64,000 nt of DNA from Aliarcobacter vitoriensis (GTDB lineage: Bacteria > Campylobacterota > Campylobacteria > Campylobacterales > Arcobacteraceae), in NCBI RefSeq assembly GCF_003316695.1, contig NZ_PDKB01000004.1:62001-126000 (forward strand), given 5' to 3'. This document shows, piece after piece, positions 1-9,284 of the stretch (the stretch's first letter is position 1; each line of letters opens with the position of its first letter). Under the pieces are notes generated by a model. That model made no database searches. It was not told the DNA's origin and saw only the letters and a program-made list of their open reading frames with translations. The translations under genes and the position numbers were made by a program.

Positions 1-210
1 TACGACTACTCGTCTTAAAAATTCGAAAATACCAGCTTCTATTAAATGTGTAAAGTTTATATCATTTTCTAGTTTTGCTATAAAATAAGCAATTATAAAT
101 TTATGAGCTTGTTTATCAAGTTCAACTAAATCAACCATTCTTGGATAATCATTCCATCTTTGAATAGATGCACTTGAAAAAATATAGTCGATAATTTTTG
201 GATTTATCAC
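1..210 (-). CDS. HD-domain-like hydrolase, 3' end outside window
   Basis: Seventy codons are visible, starting at a GTG that overlaps the TGA of the upstream small gene (GTGA). The N-terminus contains RWNDYPRMVDLVELDKQAHK, which looks like the start of the HD-type phosphohydrolases commonly annotated in Arcobacter-type genomes; the HD motif itself would lie past the window edge. It is the last visible gene of a minus-strand folD-lepB-rpiB run. The family call rests on recall of similar N-termini, so it is moderate. Confidence 0.6.
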   Translation of the reverse strand, partial: MINPKIIDYIFSSASIQRWNDYPRMVDLVELDKQAHKFIIAYFIAKLENDINFTHLIEAGIFEFLRRVVV

Positions 211-311
211 TTTTTATCCTTGTCTTTTTTATCAAAAAACATTAGTTTATGAGCAAAAAGCATAGCTCCTACAATCACAGCCATCATTAAATAAACTTGC
301 CAATCACTCAT
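207..311 (-). CDS. 34-residue single-span membrane protein
   Basis: A short ORF begins MSDWQVYLMMAVIVGAMLFA and ends in a Lys/Asp-rich tail (FFDKKDKDKK). It has one hydrophobic helix at about residues 6-20, an AAGGA ribosome binding site 7 bases before the ATG, and a stop that overlaps the GTG of the next gene. Position, RBS and coupling argue that it is real. No function can be read from the sequence; the topology suggests a small inner-membrane peptide. Confidence 0.6.
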   Translation of the reverse strand: MSDWQVYLMMAVIVGAMLFAHKLMFFDKKDKDKK

Positions 312-324
312 AATAAATCCTTTT

Positions 325-780
325 TTATACTCTACAACTTCCAATTTTACTTAAAGCATTTATTTTTTCAACTCTTTGAGTATGTCTTCCAGCTTCAAAT
401 TTTGCTTTATCCCAAGCATTTATGATAGCTTCTATAATGCCTTCACCACTAACTCGCTCACCAAGACAAATCACATTTGCATCGTTGTGTTGTCTAGCCA
501 TTGTTGCACTATATTCATTGTGGCAAAGTGCTGCACGAATGCCATCAAATTTATTTGCAGCCATACTCATGCCAATTCCACTTCCACAAATCAAAATCCC
601 AAATGAACCATCATTTTCTAAAACTTTTTTACAAACAAGTGCAGCAAAATCAGGATAATCAACTCTATCTTTTGAAAAAGGTCCTAAATCTTCAACTATA
701 TGACCTTTTTTTTCAAACAAATCTTTTATGAAAGCTTTTATCTCTATTCCTGCATGATCAGCAGCTATAAAATATTTCAT
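325..780 (-). CDS. rpiB: Ribose-5-phosphate isomerase B
   Basis: Cytoplasmic enzyme that interconverts ribose 5-phosphate and ribulose 5-phosphate in the pentose phosphate pathway. The 151-residue length is normal for RpiB/LacAB. Visible family features are the N-terminal ADHAG (residues 7-11), the CGSGIGMS loop with the catalytic Cys65, and His98 in the ARQHNDANV segment, followed by ICLGERV. Its ATG overlaps the lepB stop by one base (TAATG), so it is probably translated with lepB. No anomalies seen. Confidence 0.95.
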   Translation of the reverse strand: MKYFIAADHAGIEIKAFIKDLFEKKGHIVEDLGPFSKDRVDYPDFAALVCKKVLENDGSFGILICGSGIGMSMAANKFDGIRAALCHNEYSATMARQHNDANVICLGERVSGEGIIEAIINAWDKAKFEAGRHTQRVEKINALSKIGSCRV

Positions 781-1586
781 TAGTAGATTCCTTTGCTATC
801 TTCTTTAAAATTCATATCAAAAATTGTTTCATCTTGAATAGTCTGAATAGTTTTAAACATTCTATCCCATCTTATTTTGTAATCTTTGTCCCAAGAAAAA
901 TATATAAACCAAGGTTTTCCAACTACATTTTTATATGGAACTGTTCCCCAAAATCTTGAATCATTTGAATAGTCACGATTATCTCCCATCATAAAAAATT
1001 CATCATCAGGAATAGTAGTGATTTGCATATCAAATAACTCTTGATGAAAAAATCCTTTTATAATATCGGGATTTTTTCTTATACCTTGAAACTCTTTTTC
1101 ATATGGATTTACTACAAAAAGTTTTTCACCTATTTGTATTGTTTCATAGTTGCTAAAATGTTCTTTTACAAAGTCATTTCCTTCATTTGGATGAAGATAT
1201 AAATTTTTATCTTTTAAAAATATTGTGTCTCCACCAACAGCAACAGCTCTTTTTACAAAGTGAGTTCCTTCTGGTAATCTTCCATCATTTAGGGCTTTTT
1301 GAGGAGCAAAAAATACTACAATATCACCTCTTTGTGGTCTAACTCCTTCTATTAAGTGACCATTATCATTGAAATCTGGAAGAATTTTTACATTTACCCA
1401 AGGGATAGTAGGAGTTGGTATTCCATAAGAAAATTTTTTAACAAAAAGCATATCACCAACTAAAAGTGTAGTTCTCATACTTCCACTTGGAATTACAAAT
1501 GCTTGAGCAATAAAAAATATAATTGCTAAAACAATTATGATAGTTCCAGTCCAAGAAGATGACCAGTTATAAATTTTTTTTAACAT
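780..1586 (-). CDS. lepB: Signal peptidase I
   Basis: Membrane-anchored serine protease that removes signal peptides from exported proteins. One N-terminal span lies at about residues 14-32, followed by the catalytic Ser36 in PSGSM. The general base is Lys112 in FVKRAVAVGGD, and the conserved GDNRDYSNDSRFWG box is near residue 198. At 268 residues it is typical of epsilonproteobacterial LepB. It directly abuts folD upstream and rpiB downstream, which indicates one transcript. Confidence 0.95.
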   Translation of the reverse strand: MLKKIYNWSSSWTGTIIIVLAIIFFIAQAFVIPSGSMRTTLLVGDMLFVKKFSYGIPTPTIPWVNVKILPDFNDNGHLIEGVRPQRGDIVVFFAPQKALNDGRLPEGTHFVKRAVAVGGDTIFLKDKNLYLHPNEGNDFVKEHFSNYETIQIGEKLFVVNPYEKEFQGIRKNPDIIKGFFHQELFDMQITTIPDDEFFMMGDNRDYSNDSRFWGTVPYKNVVGKPWFIYFSWDKDYKIRWDRMFKTIQTIQDETIFDMNFKEDSKGIY

Positions 1587-2447
1587 CTATTTTGCTTCTC
1601 TTTTTTCTCTTAAATTTGCAGCTTTTATTGTATTTTTAAGTAACATAGCAATAGTCATAGGTCCAACTCCTCCTGGAACTGGTGTAAGATGAGAGCATTT
1701 TTCTTTTAACCCTTCAAAATCAGCATCACCAACAAGTTTTCCATTTTCAAGTCTATTTATACCAACATCAATAACAACTGCTCCATCTTTAACCATATCA
1801 GCTTTCAATAAATAAGGAACTCCAACAGCAATAATTACAATATCAGCATTTTTTGTGTGAGATTTTAAATCTTTAGTTCGGCTATTACAAACTGTTACTG
1901 TTGCTTTTGCATTAATTAAAAGAGAAGCCATAGGTTTTCCAACTATATCACTACTTCCAATCACAACAATATTTTTACCACTTAAATCAATTTTATGTTC
2001 TTCAAACATTCTCATAACACCAAATGGAGTTGCACTTAAAAAAGAATCTAAATTTGATACCATTCTTCCAACATTATAAGGATGAAAACCATCAACATCT
2101 TTTAGTGGATTAATACTTTCTAAAACGGTTGTTGTATCTATATGTTTTGGAAGAGGAAGTTGTACTAAAATACCATCAAGTTTTGGATTATTGTTCATCA
2201 TATTTATAGTTTCAAGTAACTCTTGTTCTGTTATAGATGAAGGCATTTTATGGACAACAGAGTAAATACCAGCATCTTTACAAGCTTTCTCTTTACTCGC
2301 AACATAAGTTGCACTTGCAGCATCATCTCCAACTAAAATAACAGCAAGTCCTGGAGTTATTTTTTTATCTTTAACAATTTGTTCAACTTCAAATTTTACT
2401 TCTTCTTTTATTTTTGCAGATAGGGCTTTTCCATCAAGTAATACCAT
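1587..2447 (-). CDS. folD: Bifunctional methylene-THF dehydrogenase/cyclohydrolase
   Basis: Cytoplasmic one-carbon enzyme that converts 5,10-methylene-THF to 10-formyl-THF with NADP. The 286 residues carry the YVxxK catalytic motif (Tyr48, Lys52), DGILVQLPLP (residues 91-100), KDVDGF near residue 117, and the C-terminal PGGVGPMTIAMLL signature. An AAGGTG ribosome binding site precedes the ATG. It is the first gene of the minus-strand folD-lepB-rpiB operon and is divergent from rplY. Confidence 0.96.
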   Translation of the reverse strand: MVLLDGKALSAKIKEEVKFEVEQIVKDKKITPGLAVILVGDDAASATYVASKEKACKDAGIYSVVHKMPSSITEQELLETINMMNNNPKLDGILVQLPLPKHIDTTTVLESINPLKDVDGFHPYNVGRMVSNLDSFLSATPFGVMRMFEEHKIDLSGKNIVVIGSSDIVGKPMASLLINAKATVTVCNSRTKDLKSHTKNADIVIIAVGVPYLLKADMVKDGAVVIDVGINRLENGKLVGDADFEGLKEKCSHLTPVPGGVGPMTIAMLLKNTIKAANLREKREAK

Positions 2448-2551
2448 AATTTTTCACCTTATTGATTTTAAAATTTAGTAAATATTCTATCTAAAAGAGT
2501 ATTAATAAACTATAAATAAACCTTTTAATCAAAGATTTAGTAAAGCTTTTA

Positions 2552-2557
2552 TATAAT
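2552..2557 (+). promoter_or_regulatory. Probable -10 box for rplY
   Basis: TATAAT lies 35 bases before the rplY start in the folD/rplY divergent region, with no recognisable -35. A periodic AT-rich upstream region instead of a -35 is usual for sigma70 promoters in Campylobacterota. The assignment comes from position and sequence only. Confidence 0.5.
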
Positions 2558-2592
2558 CCCGACTCAATTTAAAATCAAAATAAAGGATGACT

Positions 2593-3129
2593 ATGTTAGA
2601 GGGTATCGTAAGAGATAGTATAACAAAACCAGCTGTTAAAGCTTTAAGAAAAGATGGATATTTAATTGCAAATATTTATGGTAAAGGTTTAGAAAATATT
2701 TCTGCTGCATTTAAAAGAAATGAGTTTATTAAATATTTGAAAAACAAAACTACTGTTACTTTTGATGTAAAAGTAGGTGGAAACACTTTAAAAGTAGTTG
2801 TTCAAGAGTACCAAAAATGTCCTATTACTTCAGATTTATTACATGTTGATTTAATGGTTGCTCAAGCTGGTGTTAGAACTTCGTATAAAATTCCAGTTTT
2901 TACAACAGGAAGTGCAAAAGGACTTAAAAATAAAGGTCTTTTAATGCTTCATACAAGAAGAATTCCAGTTAAATGTAAAATTGAAGATCTTCCAAATGGT
3001 ATAACATTAGATGTAACAAACTTAGATACAGGTGATAATATTTTAATTAGAGATATTACTTTACCAGAAACAGTAGATTGTTATTTAGACCCTAGAGTAC
3101 CAGTTGTTGGTGTTATCAAAGCTAAATAA
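2593..3129 (+). CDS. rplY: 50S ribosomal protein L25 (Ctc/TL5 type)
   Basis: Binds 5S rRNA in the large ribosomal subunit. At 178 residues it is the long two-domain form, with an L25-like N-domain and a C-terminal beta domain. I chose the ATG at 2593 (MLEGIVRDS) over the one six bases earlier because the AAGG at 2583-2586 is correctly spaced for it and related proteins begin MLEGIV. It is followed after six bases by pth, so the two probably form a translation-related operon. Confidence 0.93.
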   Translation: MLEGIVRDSITKPAVKALRKDGYLIANIYGKGLENISAAFKRNEFIKYLKNKTTVTFDVKVGGNTLKVVVQEYQKCPITSDLLHVDLMVAQAGVRTSYKIPVFTTGSAKGLKNKGLLMLHTRRIPVKCKIEDLPNGITLDVTNLDTGDNILIRDITLPETVDCYLDPRVPVVGVIKAK

Positions 3130-3135
3130 TTAAAT

Positions 3136-3690
3136 ATGTATTTAATTGTTGGTCTTGGAAATATTGGTGATAAATATCAGTTAACAAGACACAATATTGG
3201 GTTTTTAGTTATTGATGAAATAACTAAAAATCTGAATACTTCAAATATAAACAATCCAAATTTTCAATCAAACTTACAAAAATCAGCTTATAATCTATTT
3301 TCTAAACCAATTACATATATGAATAACTCTGGCGTTGCAGTCCATAGTATAAAAGAGTATTATAAAATTGATTTAGAAAATATTATTATTATACATGATG
3401 ACTTAGATTTACCATTTGGAGCAATTAAATTTAAAATTGGTGGTGGACATGGTGGACATAATGGACTTAAATCACTTGATAGCCATATAGGTAAAGATTA
3501 TATAAGAGTTAGAGTTGGGATTGGAAAACCACAAGATAAAGAAGATGTTGCAAATTATGTTTTGAGTAATTTTTCTAAAGAAGAGTTAGAAGAACTTTAT
3601 AGTAGAATTATTCCACATATTATTACATCAATTGAAGCTTTAAAAGAGTTTGATATTGATGAAGTAAAATCTAAGTATACATTGAAGTAA
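3136..3690 (+). CDS. pth: Peptidyl-tRNA hydrolase
   Basis: Releases tRNA from prematurely dissociated peptidyl-tRNA. The 184 residues show the GLGNIG N-terminus, the catalytic His19 in TRHNIGF, MNNSGVAV, and the HDDLDLPFG...GGGHGGHNGLKS core, all diagnostic of bacterial Pth. It sits directly between rplY and a LptF/LptG permease, an order I recall from other Campylobacterota. No anomalies seen. Confidence 0.96.
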   Translation: MYLIVGLGNIGDKYQLTRHNIGFLVIDEITKNLNTSNINNPNFQSNLQKSAYNLFSKPITYMNNSGVAVHSIKEYYKIDLENIIIIHDDLDLPFGAIKFKIGGGHGGHNGLKSLDSHIGKDYIRVRVGIGKPQDKEDVANYVLSNFSKEELEELYSRIIPHIITSIEALKEFDIDEVKSKYTLK

Positions 3691-3693
3691 AAT

Positions 3694-4761
3694 ATGAGTA
3701 CATTAACAAAATATCTTCTTACAAAATATATAAGAAATTTTCTTATAGTTTTAATATCATTAGAGGTCTTTTTTGTAGGGATTGATTTTTTACAAAATTT
3801 TAAATCTGTACCAACTTCTGCAAATTTACAACTTTTATATATATTTTATAATGGTTTTTTTACTCTTACTTTAGCATTGCCATTATCAATTGTTTTTGCT
3901 TGGATTGTAACTTTAATAACATTTATAAAAAATAATGAATTTGTGGCTTTTTATGCATTGGGAGCTAAAAGAAAAGATATTTTCTCTCCTATTGTAACTT
4001 TATCTTTTATATTACTTATTTCATTGATTATTTTACAAATGACTCCTTTAGCATACTCTTATGAACAAAAAAGAAAAATTTTGGATAATGAGTATTTTTC
4101 TAGTACCAAAAGTGATATTTTTTTAAAATATAATGAACATTTTGTATATTTCCAAAAACTATTTCCTTTGGAAAAAAAAGCTGAAAATATACATATTTAT
4201 AAAATTGAAGATGAAGATATTATAGAAACTATAATTGCTCAAAAAGCTTATTTTCAGAATAATAGATGGTATGTAATAGATGCAAAAATTATATCTAAAC
4301 CTAAAAATATAGATGAAAACTCTCAGCTAACAGTTAGAAATGAGAAGTTTTTACATACATTAGAAGGCTTTCAACCAAAAATTTTAAATAATGTTTATGA
4401 AACAAAAAGTGATTACTCTTTACTTGATGCTTTAAGTGCTTGGATACTCCTTGAACAACAAGGTGTAAATACCCAAAAGATAAGAACAAATATTTATAAT
4501 CAAGTGTTTATTCCATTTTTTGTTATTCCATTATTGTTTCTAATATTTGCTTATGCTTCTTTAAATAGTAGATTTTTTAATTTAGGAAAATTTGTGTCAT
4601 TTGGAGTATTTGGAACTTTAGTAATTTGGGGAGTATTCTTTTTTCTATTTAAAATTACAAGTTCAGGAGTTTTGATTCCTGAGTTTTCAATAATAGTTCC
4701 TTTGCTAGTTTGGTTTATTATTTCGTCTTATTTATATGTAAAAAAAATTCAAGATATTTAG
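3694..4761 (+). CDS. LptF/LptG-family lipopolysaccharide export permease
   Basis: Inner-membrane protein of the YjgP/YjgQ family, which with LptB extracts LPS for transport to the outer membrane. The 355-residue protein has the expected plan: three spans in the first ~120 residues, a soluble periplasmic domain (~125-260) and three C-terminal spans. The conserved EFVAFYALGAKRKDI loop matches the coupling region that contacts LptB. It follows pth by three bases. Whether it is LptF or LptG I cannot decide. Confidence 0.85.
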   Translation: MSTLTKYLLTKYIRNFLIVLISLEVFFVGIDFLQNFKSVPTSANLQLLYIFYNGFFTLTLALPLSIVFAWIVTLITFIKNNEFVAFYALGAKRKDIFSPIVTLSFILLISLIILQMTPLAYSYEQKRKILDNEYFSSTKSDIFLKYNEHFVYFQKLFPLEKKAENIHIYKIEDEDIIETIIAQKAYFQNNRWYVIDAKIISKPKNIDENSQLTVRNEKFLHTLEGFQPKILNNVYETKSDYSLLDALSAWILLEQQGVNTQKIRTNIYNQVFIPFFVIPLLFLIFAYASLNSRFFNLGKFVSFGVFGTLVIWGVFFFLFKITSSGVLIPEFSIIVPLLVWFIISSYLYVKKIQDI

Positions 4762-4772
4762 GTTTTTTAAAA

Positions 4773-5216
4773 ATGAGTAATGTTAAAACTTATGGTATTG
4801 TTCCATATTTAGTGGATAAAAAGGATATAAAGATTCTTTTGTGTTTGGGTGTTGCAAGTCAAGCAAGATGGGGTTGTTTAAAAGGTAGTAAAAATAGAAA
4901 TGAAAGTGCTTTTGAATGTGCAAAAAGAGAAGTCTTTGAAGAGAGTTCTATAAGTGTTGATATTGCACTTTTTGAAGAGTACTTTGAACAAATAAATGAA
5001 GACAAAGATATTGGTATTTGGCTAGTAAATAGTTCTAATATAGAAGGAATTAATAAATATTTTGAGAAAGATATTCTTAAAAAAGAGTATCTTTCTTGGG
5101 AAAATTCTAAAGTAAAATTTTTCTCTTTAAAAAAACTCCCAAAAATAAAGAAAAAACAAGAAAATCTAATAAAAAATATTAAGGGTTTTTTAGAAAGTAA
5201 GAGTCTATACCATTAG
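4773..5216 (+). CDS. Nudix hydrolase
   Basis: A 147-residue protein with a Nudix box (G-x5-E-x7-REVFEESSI) in which the usual Gly before the last hydrophobic residue is Ser. Family members hydrolyse nucleoside diphosphates linked to another group; the short length and lack of extra domains resemble dNTP- or Ap4A-type housekeeping enzymes, but the substrate cannot be read. I start at the ATG at 4773 (MSNVKTYG), just after the permease stop. Its last 38 bases overlap the convergent amidase tail. Confidence 0.85.
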   Translation: MSNVKTYGIVPYLVDKKDIKILLCLGVASQARWGCLKGSKNRNESAFECAKREVFEESSISVDIALFEEYFEQINEDKDIGIWLVNSSNIEGINKYFEKDILKKEYLSWENSKVKFFSLKKLPKIKKKQENLIKNIKGFLESKSLYH

Positions 5217-6969
5217 CAATACCATTAGCTAGTAGTTGTTGATACTCTTTTTCATATAATCTTCTACTTTCCTCAGGATGTGAAATATAACCAAGTTCCA
5301 CTAGAATTGATGGCATTTGTGCTCCAACAAGAACCCAAAATGGTCCTTCTCTAACACCTGAATCTTTTACATCTTTATATTTTGTTCTAGCAGCTTGTAA
5401 AAGCCCAGCTTGTACGTCTATTGCAAATTTATGTGATGCAGTTATTCTTGGACGATTAAGACTCTCTAAGAAAACATTTTTTGAACTTTCATTCATTTCT
5501 CTAATATCTGATTTATTTTCAAGAGCTGCTACTCTTTTTGCTCTTTCACTTCTTGCTGGGCTTAAAAAGAATGTTTCTATTCCACTTGTCGTATTTGCTT
5601 TTTCTTTAGTAATAGAGTTTGTATGAACTGATATAAATAGATCAGCATTTTTTTCATTTGCTAAAACTGTTCTATCCATAACTTTTATAAATTTATCAGT
5701 TGTTCTTGTAAGATAAACTTTGTAACCACGTTGTTTTAAAATATTTTCAAGGTATTTTGTAACCTCAAGATTGACAATTTTTTCATATCTTTTATTTGGA
5801 CCAACTGCTCCAACATCATCTCCTCCATGACCTGCATCGATAACTATAACTTTGTTTTTTACATTTTTTGGTGTTGTATTTTGTACTTGATTTATAGTTT
5901 GTTGTGTAGGATTTGAAGTTGATTTTGTAGATGTTGTTTCAATTATTAACTCATTATTTATTAAATTATATTTTATTTGAGCAGAATTTTTATTTATAAA
6001 TCTTATTCTTACACTATTTTTATTTTGTGTTGTTATAACTTTATCAATATTATCCAAAGATAATTTTATAGGATTAGCGAACTTATATTGCCCTGTTATG
6101 TCAAAAATATATTCAAAATTTCCACTTTGCTTAATATTTGTATATTTTATATCTTTTTGAGTTATTTTCTTATTGAATTTTACATTAATTGTATTACTGT
6201 TTGATTCTATTAAACGAATAGCATTTATTGTATCAATAAAATTATTATCCTCTTTAATTGCTACTTGTTGAGTAACAACTTGATTTGATTGTTGAACTTT
6301 TGTATCCTCTTTTTTAACTGTTTTACTTTTTACATCAATAATAAGTTGTCTTTTTGATAGACTGTAAGATGTATCTGGATTATTTTGTCCTGAAATAACT
6401 ATTCTTAAAACATCTGGTTGAAATTGCCCAATAGTTATCTGTTCTTCTCCTTGAATTGATAATTTTGTTGCAAGAGCATCTTTAAAATACCCTTTTATAT
6501 CAAATACATCTCTGTATAATGGAGAAGGTTTCAACTCAAAAAATTTAATATCACTTTTTGATATATCAACATTAAAATCGATTATAATAGAATCTTGTGA
6601 AGTATTCACAGATTTTATAGAGTGCATAATATTAGCTTGTTTATTTTGATTTGTTTGTTGAACCTGAGTTTTAGTATTCTGATTTATTTTATTATTTTGT
6701 TGAGTTGTTGTTTTAGACTCTACTCTTTTTGATAATGGTACATTTCTTTTATTTAAAACCTTTAGTTTTTCTTCATCAGGTCTTGTGTCTTTTTTTAGTT
6801 TCTTACCTAAATTTATAATTCTTTCTAAATCCTTTATTTTTTGACCTTCATCTTTTTTAAGAGAAGACTTTAAAAACTCTATCCTTGCTTCTTTATATTG
6901 CTCTTCTAAGCTTGAAGCAAGAGATATATTAAAAAATAAAATTAAACAAATAAAGAATCTAATTAAAAT
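5179..6969 (-). CDS. amiA: N-acetylmuramoyl-L-alanine amidase with two AMIN domains, apparent ATT start
   Basis: Periplasmic cell-wall hydrolase for septal peptidoglycan. The frame stays open from 6981 to 5179, yet there is no ATG/GTG/TTG before 6627. Starting at the ATT at 6969, seven bases after AAGGGAG, gives 596 residues with an N-terminal signal peptide (LIRFFICLILFFNISLA). A charged linker follows, then two AMIN domains (about 115-215 and 250-345) and an Amidase_3 domain (from about 375) with DAGHGG, a Glu in RYEKIVNLE, ISVHTNS and ILVELGY zinc/catalytic residues. Starting at the internal ATG at 6627 would remove the signal peptide. It begins just after the preceding gene stop, so translational coupling is likely. 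Confidence 0.87.
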   Translation of the reverse strand: MLIRFFICLILFFNISLASSLEEQYKEARIEFLKSSLKKDEGQKIKDLERIINLGKKLKKDTRPDEEKLKVLNKRNVPLSKRVESKTTTQQNNKINQNTKTQVQQTNQNKQANIMHSIKSVNTSQDSIIIDFNVDISKSDIKFFELKPSPLYRDVFDIKGYFKDALATKLSIQGEEQITIGQFQPDVLRIVISGQNNPDTSYSLSKRQLIIDVKSKTVKKEDTKVQQSNQVVTQQVAIKEDNNFIDTINAIRLIESNSNTINVKFNKKITQKDIKYTNIKQSGNFEYIFDITGQYKFANPIKLSLDNIDKVITTQNKNSVRIRFINKNSAQIKYNLINNELIIETTSTKSTSNPTQQTINQVQNTTPKNVKNKVIVIDAGHGGDDVGAVGPNKRYEKIVNLEVTKYLENILKQRGYKVYLTRTTDKFIKVMDRTVLANEKNADLFISVHTNSITKEKANTTSGIETFFLSPARSERAKRVAALENKSDIREMNESSKNVFLESLNRPRITASHKFAIDVQAGLLQAARTKYKDVKDSGVREGPFWVLVGAQMPSILVELGYISHPEESRRLYEKEYQQLLANGIANGIDSYFLKNP

Positions 6970-6971
6970 AA

Positions 6972-8051
6972 CTACTCTCCCTTAGTCAATTTTTTCATTA
7001 ACTCTTTTACAGATATTATTTTATCAATTTTATAACCATTTGAACCAGAAAAGAATAGTCCAGTTTCAGTATCACCTTTATATGCAGCACCTAATCTATC
7101 AGCAATACAGTATCCTACTAATTTTGCTTCATGACCTCTATTACATGGTGCAACACAGTTTGAAATACATTGAACCTTTGGTGCAGTATGATTCTCTATT
7201 GAAAATTGAAGATTCGTTTTTACTCCACGAGCTGGAAGTCCAACAGGAGATTTCATCAAAACTATATCATCTTTCTTAGCATCTATAAGAACATTTTTAA
7301 ATTTTTCATCAGCATCACACTCATGTGTTCCTATAAATCTAGTTGCCATTTGAACACCAGCACAACCCATTTCTAAAAATTTATCAATATCTTTTTTGTC
7401 CCAAACGCCACCTGCAGCAATTATTGGAATATTTCCCCAATTTTTTGCTTCTTCAATTACTGGTGGAACAATATTTTCAAGTTGGTACTCTTCTTTAAAA
7501 CAGTCTTCATATTTAAATCCTTGATGACCACCACTTAAAGGTCCTTCAACTATTACTGCATCAGGAATTTTGTTGTATCTCTGCCATTTTTTACAGATAA
7601 GCTTTAATGCTCTTGCACTTGATACAATAGGAACTAGTGCTACATTTGGAAAATCTTTTGTGAATTCTGGCATATTTGTAGGAATTCCAGCTCCTGTAAT
7701 AATAATATTTGCCCCAGCTTCACAAGCATCACGAACTACTCTTCCATAATCATTTATAGCATATAAAATATTTGCCGCAAGAGGAAGTTTTCCACAAATT
7801 TTTCTAGCATTCTCAAAAATTTCTTTTAAAGCATCTTTACTATAAAAATTTATAACATCTTTTGGTTTATCTTTTCTTGTTATTATTTCAACTTTTGGAC
7901 TTAACTTTTTGTAATATCCTGTTCCAACAGCAGAAATCACACCTAAACCACCTTCTAAACTAACATGTCCAGCAAGTTGATCCCAGCTTATTCCTACACC
8001 CATTCCACCTTGAATTATTGGATACTTTATATCATATTTTCCTATTTTCAC
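6972..8051 (-). CDS. Nitronate monooxygenase / 2-nitropropane dioxygenase family
   Basis: Predicted FMN-dependent TIM-barrel oxidoreductase of 359 residues. PIIQGGMGVGIS near the N-terminus, ITGAGIPTNMPEF, PIIAAGGVWDKKDIDKFL and GAGVQ-like phosphate-binding segments match the NPD/FabK superfamily. A C-terminal Cys cluster (CISNCVAPCNRGHE) is a feature of a subset and might bind a cofactor, which is inference. It starts at GTG behind AAAGGG, between tyrS and the amidase. Substrate unknown; a nitronate role is only the family default. Confidence 0.82.
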   Translation of the reverse strand: MKIGKYDIKYPIIQGGMGVGISWDQLAGHVSLEGGLGVISAVGTGYYKKLSPKVEIITRKDKPKDVINFYSKDALKEIFENARKICGKLPLAANILYAINDYGRVVRDACEAGANIIITGAGIPTNMPEFTKDFPNVALVPIVSSARALKLICKKWQRYNKIPDAVIVEGPLSGGHQGFKYEDCFKEEYQLENIVPPVIEEAKNWGNIPIIAAGGVWDKKDIDKFLEMGCAGVQMATRFIGTHECDADEKFKNVLIDAKKDDIVLMKSPVGLPARGVKTNLQFSIENHTAPKVQCISNCVAPCNRGHEAKLVGYCIADRLGAAYKGDTETGLFFSGSNGYKIDKIISVKELMKKLTKGE

Positions 8052-8062
8052 AAAGGCCCTTT

Positions 8063-9271
8063 TTATTTTATTACTATCTTAGCGAAACTTTTTTTACCTT
8101 TTTGTAAAATATACTCGCCTTTAGTTAAATTTAGTTTATCATCACTTATTTTTTGTTGATTAACTGAAACAGCATTTGATTTTATATCTCTTCTTGCTTG
8201 AGAAGTAGAATCTACTAATTTACTATCAACTAAAGCTTGACAAATCCATATTTCATCTTCAAAGATGAACTCTTCTAAATCTGTTGGAATATCTTTTTTT
8301 GCAAAAACTTTTTCAAATTCTTGCTTTGCTAATTCTCCTGCTCCAATTCCATGAAATCTATCAACTAATTCCGAAGCTAGTTCTTCTTTGATTTTTTTAG
8401 GGTGTAAAGTTCCATTTTCAACACCTTTTTTAATATCTTCAATTTCATTTATAGATTTTGATGATAATAGTTCAAAATATCTCCACATAAGTTCATCACT
8501 AATAGATAAAACTTTTCCAAACATATCAAAAGGTTCATCTGTAACACCAATATAATTACCCAAAGATTTTGACATTTTTTGAACACCATCAAGTCCTTCT
8601 AAAATTGGCATCATTAAGACAGATTGTTGTTTCTTCATATCATAAGCTTTTTGAAGAGTTCTTCCCATTAAAAGATTGAATTTTTGGTCTGTTCCCCCTA
8701 GCTCAATATCACTTTTTAGTGCTATTGAATCATATCCTTGAAGTAATGGATATAAAAATTCGCTAACTGCTATTGGAGTGTTTGAACTATATCTTTTTGA
8801 AAAATCATCACGTTCGAGCATTCTAGCAACAGTTAAATTTGAAGCAAGTGCTATTATTCCTGCACTTCCAAGTTCATTTAACCATTGGCTATTAAATACA
8901 ACTTGAGTTTTATTTGGATCTAATATCTTAAAAACTTGTTCTTTATATGTTTCAGCATTCTCTAAAACTTGCTTTGTGTTTAATATTTTTCTCGTTTCAC
9001 TTTTCCCTGTTGGGTCTCCAATAGTTGCTGTAAAATCTCCAATTAAAAATTGTACAATCCCTCCAAATTTCTGAAAAGTTGCTAATTTTTGTATTAATAC
9101 TGTATGTCCAATGTGAATATCAGGAGCTGTTGGATCAAATCCAGCCTTTACATAAAAATTTTCTCCAGTTTCAAAATATCTTTTTATTAATTTTTCAATA
9201 GCTTCAATATCTATTATTTCAGCTGTTCCTCTTTTTATTTCATTTATTGCTTCTATAATCTTATTTTCCAT
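8063..9271 (-). CDS. tyrS: Tyrosyl-tRNA synthetase
   Basis: Class I synthetase that charges tRNA-Tyr. With start MENKIIEAI (9271, behind AAAGGT) it is 402 residues. HIGH is at 53-56, KMSKSLGNY at about 235, and an S4-type RNA-binding domain closes the protein. The KMSKS form and DIHIGHTVL indicate the TyrZ-like branch rather than the E. coli branch. A longer reading from 9301 would overlap the spoT end, so I rejected it. Confidence 0.94.
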   Translation of the reverse strand: MENKIIEAINEIKRGTAEIIDIEAIEKLIKRYFETGENFYVKAGFDPTAPDIHIGHTVLIQKLATFQKFGGIVQFLIGDFTATIGDPTGKSETRKILNTKQVLENAETYKEQVFKILDPNKTQVVFNSQWLNELGSAGIIALASNLTVARMLERDDFSKRYSSNTPIAVSEFLYPLLQGYDSIALKSDIELGGTDQKFNLLMGRTLQKAYDMKKQQSVLMMPILEGLDGVQKMSKSLGNYIGVTDEPFDMFGKVLSISDELMWRYFELLSSKSINEIEDIKKGVENGTLHPKKIKEELASELVDRFHGIGAGELAKQEFEKVFAKKDIPTDLEEFIFEDEIWICQALVDSKLVDSTSQARRDIKSNAVSVNQQKISDDKLNLTKGEYILQKGKKSFAKIVIK

Positions 9272-9284
9272 AATTTTTAAACCT

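Noticed and set aside
6627-6972. Idea that the amidase is frameshifted or that 6628-6971 is non-coding
   Set aside because: The frame is continuous to 6981 and yields a signal peptide, so a rare start is simpler.
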